Positions 25,368 through 32,198 of a stretch of 32,198 nt of DNA are shown piece after piece. The first letter of the stretch is position 1. Each line of letters opens with the position of its first letter. Position numbers and translations under genes: made by a program. Source of the DNA: Methylococcaceae bacterium (GTDB lineage Bacteria > Pseudomonadota > Gammaproteobacteria > Methylococcales > Methylomonadaceae). The DNA lies in assembly GCA_029937975.1 (NCBI GenBank), contig JAPYOW010000014.1, positions 8,591 through 40,788 of the forward strand. Reading direction: 5' to 3'. The notes below the pieces were generated by a model, which saw only the letters and a list, made by a program, of their open reading frames with translations, was not told the DNA's origin and did not search any database.

Positions 25368-26459
25368 ATGGTATCGGTAGCAAGCTCGCTTAAATATTGG
25401 CTTTTATTGTTAAGAGCCCCTGGTATTGGCAGTAAAACATTTTTAAACACGCTGGATTCATATCAGCCTGAACAATTATTTAAGCAATCGCATAGTCGGC
25501 TTGCTGTGTTAGGGTTAAAAGATCAAAGTATTGATTTTATAAAAAATCCGGATTGGACGCTGATTGAACAGGATTTAGATTGGTTAAAGCAGCAAGGTAA
25601 CAGTGTTTTAACTATTAATGATGCTTTGTATCCTTATCAGTTAAAGCAAATCGATAATCCGCCTCCCTTACTCTTTGTCAGAGGGAATGAACATATTTTA
25701 TCTCAGCGGCAAATAGCTATCGTAGGGAGTCGAAACCCATCGGCTTCAGGCTTACAGACGGCGACAGCATTTGCAAAATCCCTGTCACAAGCCGGTTTTA
25801 TCATAACCAGTGGCTTGGCTTTGGGCATTGATGCAGCCAGTCACCAAGGTGCATTAAATGCGGGGGGCAAGACGATTGCTGTGGCTGGTACGGGCTTAGA
25901 TCGAGTTTATCCTGCACGCAACAAACGTTTGGCAACGGATATTGTTAATTCCGGTGCTCTTATTTCTGAATTTCCACCCGGCACTGCAGCGCAAGCAAAT
26001 CATTTTCCAAGAAGGAATCGAATTATCAGTGGGCTTTGCATGGGATTATTAGTGGTAGAAGCCGCTCAACGCAGTGGATCCTTGATTACAGCAAGAATGG
26101 CATTGGAAGCCAATCGGGAAGTTTTTGCCATTCCAGGTTCTATTCATAACCCTTTGGCGCGCGGTTGTAATGCCTTGATCAAGGAAGGTGCTAAACTGGT
26201 TGAAAACACCCATGATATTTTTGATGAATTAGTTGAGTATAATCAACAACCTGAGGATGATTTTCAGGAAAACTTACAATCAGTGCTTGACCTGGAGCAG
26301 CAAAATCTATTGAATCTCATTATGTTTAGCCCCACATCCATTGATTGGTTGGTGCAAGAATCCGGATATTCAGTGGAAGTTATATCATCCATGTTATTGA
26401 TGTTCGAGCTACAAGGCTCTATTGCAACGGTACCCGGGGGCTACATCCGGACTAAATAA
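25368..26459 (+). CDS. dprA: DNA-processing protein DprA
   Basis: About 363 residues. DprA loads RecA on incoming single-stranded DNA during natural transformation. An N-terminal SAM-like helical region is followed by the Rossmann-like DprA domain with IAIVGSRNPSASG, ITSGLALGIDAASHQGAL, KTIAVAGTGLDRVYPARNK and FPRRNRIISGLC. A C-terminal winged-helix-like segment (NLIMFSPTSIDWLVQESGYS) ends the protein. The ATG at 25368 is chosen over a GTG one codon earlier; no clear ribosome-binding site precedes either. Its presence does not by itself show that the organism is competent. Confidence 0.95.
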   Translation: MVSVASSLKYWLLLLRAPGIGSKTFLNTLDSYQPEQLFKQSHSRLAVLGLKDQSIDFIKNPDWTLIEQDLDWLKQQGNSVLTINDALYPYQLKQIDNPPPLLFVRGNEHILSQRQIAIVGSRNPSASGLQTATAFAKSLSQAGFIITSGLALGIDAASHQGALNAGGKTIAVAGTGLDRVYPARNKRLATDIVNSGALISEFPPGTAAQANHFPRRNRIISGLCMGLLVVEAAQRSGSLITARMALEANREVFAIPGSIHNPLARGCNALIKEGAKLVENTHDIFDELVEYNQQPEDDFQENLQSVLDLEQQNLLNLIMFSPTSIDWLVQESGYSVEVISSMLLMFELQGSIATVPGGYIRTK

Positions 26460-26468
26460 AAAGGTTAT

Positions 26469-26933
26469 ATGAAAGAAAATATATTTGATGTTCTCATCTA
26501 TCTGTTTGAAAATTATTTTGATGATGACATAGCGTTACTTCCTGATAGTGAAGGTGTTAAATCCGAATTACTGCAAGCGGGTTTTGAATCCGCTGAAGTA
26601 AACAGTGCTTTTGATTGGTTGGGGGGGTTGGCAAAACAGAGTGACAGCACCTCCAGTATATCTTCATCATTTCGAATTTTTGGTGCTCAAGAACAGAAAA
26701 AGCTGGATATAGAATGTCGTGATTTTTTGCTTTTTCTGGAGCATGGCGGAATTTTAACTGCATCGACCCGGGAAATTGTGATTGATAGGGTCATGGTACT
26801 GGAACATGAAGCATTGTCATTGGAAGAGTTAAAATGGACGGTCTTAATGGTTTTATTGAGTCAGTCTGATGATGTGGCTTTTTCGAGAATGGAAGATATT
26901 GTTTACGAATTAACCCCCGCACTTTTACATTAA
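26469..26933 (+). CDS. smg: Smg family protein (DUF494)
   Basis: A 154-residue acidic protein with the N-terminal signature MKENIFDVLIYLFENYF and the C-terminal VLMVLLSQSDDVAFSRMEDIVYE typical of Smg/DUF494. The biochemical role is unknown. It starts 9 nt after dprA with AAGG as ribosome-binding site, and topA follows 14 nt after its stop; the dprA-smg order is conserved in Gammaproteobacteria. A run of seven G (26621-26627) lies in the coding sequence (LGGL). Confidence 0.93.
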   Translation: MKENIFDVLIYLFENYFDDDIALLPDSEGVKSELLQAGFESAEVNSAFDWLGGLAKQSDSTSSISSSFRIFGAQEQKKLDIECRDFLLFLEHGGILTASTREIVIDRVMVLEHEALSLEELKWTVLMVLLSQSDDVAFSRMEDIVYELTPALLH

Positions 26934-26947
26934 TTATTAAAGAAAGC

Positions 26948-29272
26948 ATGAGTAAAAATCTTGTCATTGTAGAGTCACCTGCCAAATGTAAAACCATCGA
27001 GAAATATTTAGGTAAAGATTTTCGAGTATTAGCATCATACGGTCATGTAAGAGACTTGGTTCCAAAAGAAGGCGCTGTCAATACAGATAATGATTTTGCC
27101 ATGAAATATCAGCTGATCGAGCGTAATCAGCGCCATTTACAAGAAATCACTAAATCTGTTAAAAAAGCGGACACATTATATCTCGCCACTGACCCGGATA
27201 GAGAAGGGGAAGCTATTTCTTGGCATGTCTTAGAATATTTGAAATCAAAAAAGGCGCTAAAAAATAAGCAGGTGAAACGGGTGGTTTTTCATGAAATCAC
27301 TAAAAAGGCAGTGACCGAGGCGATTGCAAACCCGACTGAATTATCCATCAATATGGTGAATGCACAGCAGGCGCGCCGTGCTTTAGATTACCTGGTTGGT
27401 TTTAACTTGTCGCCTTTGTTATGGAAAAAAATACGTAGAGGTTTATCTGCAGGTCGCGTGCAAAGTCCCGCTTTAAGAATGATCGTTGAACGCGAGCTGC
27501 AGATTGAAGCCTTTAAGAAGCGAGAATACTGGACGCATACTGCTGAATTAAGTAGTCATGACCAGCTTTTTAAAGCAAAATTAACACATTTTGCCGGTGA
27601 AAAACTCAAGCAATTCAGTATTGTTGACGAGGCCAAGGCTGAAAAAGTAAAACAAATACTGATGGATGCGGCAGATGGTCAATGCGTTGTCGAAAAACTG
27701 GAAAAAAAGCAACGCAAGCGAAACCCGGCAGCCCCGTTTATTACTTCGACATTACAGCAAGAAGCTTCCAGAAAACTGGGTTTTACCACCAAAAAAACCA
27801 TGATGGTTGCACAGCAGCTTTATGAAGGTATTGAGGTTAATGGTGAAACGGCGGGTTTAATATCCTATATGCGTACCGATTCGGTTAACTTGTCAGAAGA
27901 AGCATTGGGACAGATTCGAGGCTTAATTGCAGAGAAATACGGTGCAGAAAACGTTCCCAAAGTACCTCGTTTATTTAAAACAAAAGCAAAAAATGCGCAA
28001 GAGGCGCATGAGGCGATCAGACCCACATCGGCTTTTAATTTGCCGGATGAAATTAAAAAAAACCTGACAGCAGATCAATTTAAACTGTATGAATTGATCT
28101 GGAAACGAACCGTGGCTTGCCAAATGGTTCATGCGACGCTTAATCAGGTTGCTGTTGATTTAAGTTGTGGCAGTAAAGAAAATGTTTTTAGAGCGACAGG
28201 GTCTACCATTGCCAAGCCTGGGTTTATGGCTGTTTATCTAGAAGGCAAGGATGACGCTAAAGAGGGTGACGATAATAAAGAGAGCTTTTTACCGCCGATG
28301 GAAGAAGGTCGTCCTGTTGCTCTTAAAGCCATTATTGCCGCTCAGCATTTTACAGAACCTCCACCTCGGTTTGGTGAGGCAAGTTTAGTCAAATCCCTGG
28401 AAGAACATGGTATTGGCCGGCCATCCACTTATGCGGCCATTATCTCGACCTTGCAAAATAGAGAATATGTTACGCTGGAAACCAAACGGTTTTATCCGAC
28501 GGATGTAGGACGCATCGTTAATAAATTTCTGACTGATCATTTTACTAAATATGTTGATTATGATTTTACCGCAAATTTAGAAGATGATCTGGATGCCGTT
28601 GCGAGAGGAGAAAAAGAGTGGGTTCCTTTGATGCATGCTTTTTGGAAGCCGTTTACGCAATTAATTGACGAGAAAGAAGCCAGTGTTCAGCGTAAAGATG
28701 TGACTCAGGAAGTGATTGATGAGAAATGTCCTGAATGTGACAAACAACTTTCTATTCGCTTAGGCCGTAATGGGCGGTTCATTGGCTGTACAGACTATCC
28801 CACATGTTCCTATACGCGTAATTTGAATGATGATGGTGCAGAGGCACCAGCACCGGAAATTGTCGAGGGCAGAGTTTGTCCTAAGTGTGAATCAGATTTA
28901 GTGATAAAAACCGGACGATACGGTAAATTTATTGGTTGTAGTGGATATCCCAAATGCAAACACATAGAACCCTTGGAAAAACCTTTGGATACCGGGGTAG
29001 AATGTCCTCAATGTAATAAAGGCAATATTCTTAAGCGAAAGTCACGTTATGGTAAGGTGTTTTATTCTTGTTCTGAATATCCAACATGTGATTATGCCTT
29101 GTGGAATGCCCCGGTAAAAGAAGATTGCCCCGATTGTAACTGGCCTGTGCTGACGTTGAAATCTACCAAAAGACGAGGTCCAGAGAAGGTCTGTCCACAA
29201 AAAGCATGTAAATATGCTACGCCCTATGAAGGTGATCCCGAAGATATTAATGGTCCGAAAGAGCTTTCCTGA
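26948..29272 (+). CDS. topA: DNA topoisomerase I
   Basis: A 774-residue type IA topoisomerase that relaxes negative supercoils. The TOPRIM domain at the N terminus (LVIVESPAKCKTIEKYLG, ATDPDREGEAISWH) carries the acidic Mg2+ ligands. The catalytic Tyr307 is in ISYMRTDSV. RGLSAGRVQSPALRMIV and HGIGRPSTYAAIISTLQ are conserved. From ~594 there are three CxxC...C zinc-ribbon repeats (CPEC, CPKC, CPQC) and a fourth, looser one (CPDC...CPQKAC). It is full length, in the place where E. coli has only the zinc-finger fragment yrdD between smg and tsaC. Confidence 0.97.
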   Translation: MSKNLVIVESPAKCKTIEKYLGKDFRVLASYGHVRDLVPKEGAVNTDNDFAMKYQLIERNQRHLQEITKSVKKADTLYLATDPDREGEAISWHVLEYLKSKKALKNKQVKRVVFHEITKKAVTEAIANPTELSINMVNAQQARRALDYLVGFNLSPLLWKKIRRGLSAGRVQSPALRMIVERELQIEAFKKREYWTHTAELSSHDQLFKAKLTHFAGEKLKQFSIVDEAKAEKVKQILMDAADGQCVVEKLEKKQRKRNPAAPFITSTLQQEASRKLGFTTKKTMMVAQQLYEGIEVNGETAGLISYMRTDSVNLSEEALGQIRGLIAEKYGAENVPKVPRLFKTKAKNAQEAHEAIRPTSAFNLPDEIKKNLTADQFKLYELIWKRTVACQMVHATLNQVAVDLSCGSKENVFRATGSTIAKPGFMAVYLEGKDDAKEGDDNKESFLPPMEEGRPVALKAIIAAQHFTEPPPRFGEASLVKSLEEHGIGRPSTYAAIISTLQNREYVTLETKRFYPTDVGRIVNKFLTDHFTKYVDYDFTANLEDDLDAVARGEKEWVPLMHAFWKPFTQLIDEKEASVQRKDVTQEVIDEKCPECDKQLSIRLGRNGRFIGCTDYPTCSYTRNLNDDGAEAPAPEIVEGRVCPKCESDLVIKTGRYGKFIGCSGYPKCKHIEPLEKPLDTGVECPQCNKGNILKRKSRYGKVFYSCSEYPTCDYALWNAPVKEDCPDCNWPVLTLKSTKRRGPEKVCPQKACKYATPYEGDPEDINGPKELS

Positions 29273-29622
29273 TCAAGGCTTGATGTGACAAGGGTCAAGA
29301 GTGTGATTGAACCCATGCTCTTAACTTGAGGCTCATTGTCGCCAAAGTTATCGCCGAATCCTTGCTCTATGCGTTATCGGGTCGTTCATGCTTGGCTCGA
29401 AATTTCTGCATACGCTGGGCAGGAATTGAGTCTGCTGAAATAATAGATTGCTGCTAAAAGACTGCGAAAAAAACGGAAATTTTGCTGACACAGGATTGTC
29501 AGCTAGCATGACTTCTAGACGGTAAATATTTTTAAGGTAATGCATGTATTAGACTTTTGCAGGCCTAGGGAAGGCCGGGTGAAAGACGATAAAAGGTTTT
29601 TAATCGAAACTTACAAGGCTAT
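29273..29622. other. Intergenic region between topA and tsaC
   Basis: 350 nt with no recognisable gene. It holds only weak dyads (AAGAG/CTCTT at 29297-29322 and GGCCT/AGGCC at 29562-29576) without T tracts, so no terminator for topA could be called. Confidence 0.45.
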
Positions 29623-30180
29623 ATGTCATTAGTATCACAATTTAAAATTAGACAAGCGGTACAAAAAATCCAGATAGGTGAGGTTATTGCTTACCCTACA
29701 GAGGCCGTGTTTGGATTAGGCTGTGACCCGCTTAATGAGGAAGCAGTCTATAAATTATTAGCCATAAAAAAAAGACAAGTAGACAAAGGACTTATTTTAA
29801 TTGCCTCTTCGCTTGCGCAACTTGAACCTTATTTACTTTTAGATGACGCTATTATTGATCGCGTGCAAAAAACCTGGCCAGGTGCAGTGACTTGGATAAT
29901 CCCTGCACAATCCTGGGTGCCAGAATGGTTAACTGGTGAGCATGCTTCATTAGCCGTCAGGGTGACAGCACATCCCGTTGCTCGGCAATTATGTGAACAT
30001 TACGGTCAGCCTCTGGTTTCAACCAGTGCAAACATAAGTTCAAAGCCTCCGGCAACAAGGTCATGGCAGGTTGCAAAAAGTCTGGGTGCGCATGCGCTGT
30101 ATATTCTATCCGGCAGGGTTGGGACGCTCAGGCAACATACTTCTATATACAATGTTCTGGATAATCAGCAAATTCGTTAA
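29623..30180 (+). CDS. tsaC: Threonylcarbamoyl-AMP synthase
   Basis: A 185-residue YrdC-domain protein of the short TsaC type. It makes threonylcarbamoyl-AMP from threonine, bicarbonate and ATP, the precursor of t6A37 in ANN-decoding tRNAs. Motifs are AYPTEAVFGLGCDP, the KKRQVDKGLILIAS substrate loop, PGAVTWIIP, SLAVRVTAHP and VSTSANIS. No Sua5 C-terminal domain is present. It is in the usual position downstream of dprA-smg-topA. Its stop overlaps the purK stop on the other strand by 3-4 bases, with no terminator between. Confidence 0.95.
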   Translation: MSLVSQFKIRQAVQKIQIGEVIAYPTEAVFGLGCDPLNEEAVYKLLAIKKRQVDKGLILIASSLAQLEPYLLLDDAIIDRVQKTWPGAVTWIIPAQSWVPEWLTGEHASLAVRVTAHPVARQLCEHYGQPLVSTSANISSKPPATRSWQVAKSLGAHALYILSGRVGTLRQHTSIYNVLDNQQIR

Positions 30181-31271
30181 GAATCATCGGTGGACTGTGC
30201 TAATTTAAGCAATCGTTGCAGGGATTGTGAATATTGGCTGGCATCATCGGATCTAATGGTTGCATGAGCCACTTTCCGGCCTTTTCTTGGGTCTTTGTCA
30301 TAAAGATGAATATGGGCATGAGGAATCTCTAATACACGCTCCGTTGAGGCGGCTCCCCCAATAAAATTAACCATACCTGTATGTCCACGGGCCTTAGTTG
30401 AACCTAGAGGCAAATCTAAAATAGCACGTAAGTGATTTTCAAACTGGCTGGTTTCAGCACCTTCTATGGTCCAATGGCCTGAATTGTGTACACGCGGTGC
30501 AAATTCATTTGCAAATAATTTGCCATTAACATCAAATAATTCGAGTGCAATAATACCCACATAATCTAAGGCATTCAAAACCCGAACGACGACATCTTCT
30601 GCCTGATGCTGTAGAGCATCATTTTTACAGCATTCCGAAACTCGTAAAATCCCTTGTTGATGAATATTTTCAGATAAAGGGTAAAAAACAATTTCACCGC
30701 TTGCGCGTCTTGCTGCGATAATTGAAATTTCTCGTTGAAAGGGCACGAAACTTTCGACAATTGACGGGGCGCCTTGCATTGCATCCCACGCTTGCGCTAA
30801 TTGACCGGATGATTTTAAAACAATTTGGCCTTTACCGTCATAGCCCATTCTGCGGCTTTTTAAGATCGCAGGGTAAGCTATTGAGGTCATTGCTTGTTGT
30901 AAGTCCTCTAAACAGTTAACTGTGGCAAAATCAGCGGTGGGAATATTTAATTGATGAAAGAAATTTTTTTCTTCCAGACGGTCTTGGGCAATACATAAAG
31001 CATTGGGTGCAGGATAGACTTGGGTATGTTCAGCTAAGAACTCGGCAACTTCAGCCGGTACATTCTCAAATTCGTAGGTGATTACATCGGCTTCTTCGGC
31101 AAGTTCCGCCAATAAAGCCGGGTCGTCATATTGACCATGCAGGTGTTTTCCTAATCTTGTTGCCCCTGCATCTTTGCTGGGGTCAAGGATAATGAATTCT
31201 AACCCTAATGGATAGCCAGACAAGGCAAGCATACGGGCGAGTTGTCCACCTCCTAAAATTCCGATTTTCAT
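30177..31271 (-). CDS. purK: N5-carboxyaminoimidazole ribonucleotide synthase
   Basis: A 364-residue ATP-grasp enzyme that converts AIR and bicarbonate to N5-CAIR in purine synthesis. Features are [12 protein letters not shown] at the N terminus, the ATP-grasp sequence [15 protein letters not shown], and the C-terminal [19 protein letters not shown]. Its ATG overlaps the purE stop by four bases (ATGA), indicating translational coupling. Normal length. Confidence 0.97.
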   Translation of the reverse strand: MKIGILGGGQLARMLALSGYPLGLEFIILDPSKDAGATRLGKHLHGQYDDPALLAELAEEADVITYEFENVPAEVAEFLAEHTQVYPAPNALCIAQDRLEEKNFFHQLNIPTADFATVNCLEDLQQAMTSIAYPAILKSRRMGYDGKGQIVLKSSGQLAQAWDAMQGAPSIVESFVPFQREISIIAARRASGEIVFYPLSENIHQQGILRVSECCKNDALQHQAEDVVVRVLNALDYVGIIALELFDVNGKLFANEFAPRVHNSGHWTIEGAETSQFENHLRAILDLPLGSTKARGHTGMVNFIGGAASTERVLEIPHAHIHLYDKDPRKGRKVAHATIRSDDASQYSQSLQRLLKLAQSTDDS

Positions 31272-31765
31272 TGACTTACCTTTCGCGGGTCAGAATTGGC
31301 GGATACCTTGTCAGTCTGGTTTTGTCGATAGTCATTGATGGCGTTACGATATTCAGGATGTTTATTGCTCACAATGGAAGCGGCTAATAATGCCGCGTTG
31401 ATGGCACCTGCACGACCGATGGCTAATGTACCGACCGGAATACCGGCGGGCATTTGTACGATAGACAATAAGGAATCCATCCCGTTAAGTGCTTTGGATT
31501 GTACAGGCACGCCTAATACGGGAATGACTGTCTTAGCCGCAGTCATGCCCGGTAAGTGGGCAGCGCCGCCGGCTCCGCCAATGATTACCTCCAGACCTTT
31601 AGCTTCAGCTGTTTCAGCATATTGAAACAATTTGTCGGGTGTTCTGTGTGCAGAAACGACTTCCACTTCATGTGGGATTCCAAGTTGTTTTAGTGTGTCA
31701 GCAGCATGAACCATGGTGTCCCAATCTGATGTTGAGCCCATGATAATGCCAATCAATGCTGTCAT
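31268..31765 (-). CDS. purE: N5-carboxyaminoimidazole ribonucleotide mutase
   Basis: A 165-residue enzyme that rearranges N5-CAIR to CAIR, the next step after Pur[14 protein letters not shown] and [10 protein letters not shown], with active-site His40, identify class I PurE. A strong Shine-Dalgarno AGGAG lies at 31776-31772 before the ATG. First gene of the purE-purK operon. The dyad ATCTCA (31840-31845) / TGAGAT (31851-31856) upstream is a possible control site. Confidence 0.97.
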   Translation of the reverse strand: MTALIGIIMGSTSDWDTMVHAADTLKQLGIPHEVEVVSAHRTPDKLFQYAETAEAKGLEVIIGGAGGAAHLPGMTAAKTVIPVLGVPVQSKALNGMDSLLSIVQMPAGIPVGTLAIGRAGAINAALLAASIVSNKHPEYRNAINDYRQNQTDKVSANSDPRKVSQ

Positions 31766-31839
31766 GTCTATCTCCTGCTATCGATGCAAACCAAGGTAAA
31801 AGGCTTGTATTAAGGTGTCTTTAATTCAAAGTGCAGATT

Positions 31840-31856
31840 ATCTCACAAACTGAGAT
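31840..31856. promoter_or_regulatory. Dyad upstream of purE
   Basis: A perfect inverted repeat ATCTCA-CAAAC-TGAGAT about 75-90 nt before the purE ATG. It does not match the E. coli PurR box. A GATAAT next to it (leftward) could be a -10, but no good -35 accompanies it. The role is uncertain. Confidence 0.25.
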
Positions 31857-31906
31857 GAATATAGCTAGGAAAAATGAAATGCATCTTGAATATGTATGAA
31901 GAAATA

Positions 31907-32086
31907 TTAAAAGCCAACTCTAACACCGCCACTTATTGTATCTCGATTGAGATAGCGATAATCTTCAGTTCGCTGATAGTTAATAAATAACTGCACGTTG
32001 TGGTCCAGAATAGCTGGGGATACCTTCACCAAATATAAATAATCTCTATCGGGCTTTGTGGATTTTAAATTGTAGGCCAGAGTGTG
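31907..32086 (-). pseudogene. C-terminal remnant of an outer-membrane beta-barrel protein
   Basis: A 59-codon leftward open stretch with no start codon in a plausible place, preceded by an in-frame TAA (32089-32087). The translation alternates polar and hydrophobic residues (DYLYLVKVSP, VQLFINYQRTEDYRYL) and ends SGGVRVGF with a terminal Phe, the usual C-terminal signal of outer-membrane beta-barrels. It therefore looks like the 3' end of a barrel gene whose upstream part has been replaced or interrupted near 32085. The exact family cannot be told. Confidence 0.5.
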
Positions 32087-32198
32087 TTAAGTTTTGGACA
32101 AAAGAAGCATGAATTTAAGGGGTAATAACGCCCCAGAGCATGCTAATGCGTATGAGCTATTAACATCCAGATTGGATCTAAATGATTGAATATTTTGA

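Noticed and set aside
29348-29545. A 65-codon leftward frame between topA and tsaC
   Set aside because: No ribosome-binding site, no domain and atypical composition; likely chance.
31785-31800. PurR-box-like half site (GATGCAAACC) upstream of purE
   Set aside because: Only one half resembles the E. coli operator and the second half is missing.

Overview
The window reads as a chromosomal segment of a moderately AT-rich gammaproteobacterium. The gene orders ypjD<>ffh-rpsP-rimM-trmD-rplS, rplM-rpsI, ntrX<-ntrY<-DUF4390<-rsmB<-fmt<-def, LysM->dprA->smg->topA->tsaC and purE-purK are typical of free-living Gammaproteobacteria. The ntrYX/DUF4390/rsmB linkage would fit a methanotroph-like (Methylococcales) relative, but no gene here proves that lineage. 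Both LpxA-type and LpxD-type acyltransferases are present, so the cell is Gram-negative.

Layout. 1-640: terminator of a gene lying to the left, then about 550 nt with no recognisable gene. 640-2784: small exported Sel1 protein, gltX, then tRNA-Ala(GGC) and tRNA-Glu(UUC) with their own promoter and a strong terminator. 2785-4905: a loose, gene-poor stretch holding one leftward exported SUMF1/C-type-lectin-fold protein. 4906-9520: ypjD and the divergent ffh/rpsP/rimM/trmD/rplS translation cluster, closed by a terminator. 9634-11074: ogt and xerD. 11380-16275: LpxA-like acyltransferase, HAD hydrolase, MFS/spermidine-synthase-like fusion and LpxD, closed by a bidirectional terminator. 16492-24169: leftward block rplM-rpsI, ntrX-ntrY-DUF4390-rsmB-fmt-def. 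24269-30180: rightward LysM protein, dprA, smg, topA and tsaC. 30177-31765: purE-purK, leftward. 31907-32198: the 3' end of a broken outer-membrane beta-barrel gene next to a possible insertion junction.

Most genes serve housekeeping: tRNA charging and supply, co-translational export (Ffh), ribosome and tRNA maturation (S16, RimM, TrmD, L19, L13, S9, RsmB, TsaC), protein N-terminal processing (Fmt, Def), DNA topology, repair and segregation (TopA, Ogt, XerD, DprA), purine synthesis, lipid A synthesis and an NtrYX two-component system.

The most unusual feature is the SUMF1-fold gene at 3205-4104. Its last ~35 codons look like the variable region of a diversity-generating retroelement (DGR) target. 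A conserved frame (GGSW, LRSTNR, SPDN, LGFRLA) is interrupted by runs of aromatic and aliphatic residues, and 11 of those 12 codons end in C or T, as expected if AAC/AAT template codons had been mutated at adenines. A perfect inverted repeat with a GGAA tetraloop lies at its 3' end. No reverse transcriptase or template repeat is visible in the window, so any DGR acting here would do so from elsewhere in the genome. Second in interest is an NtrX whose Walker B aspartate is glycine.
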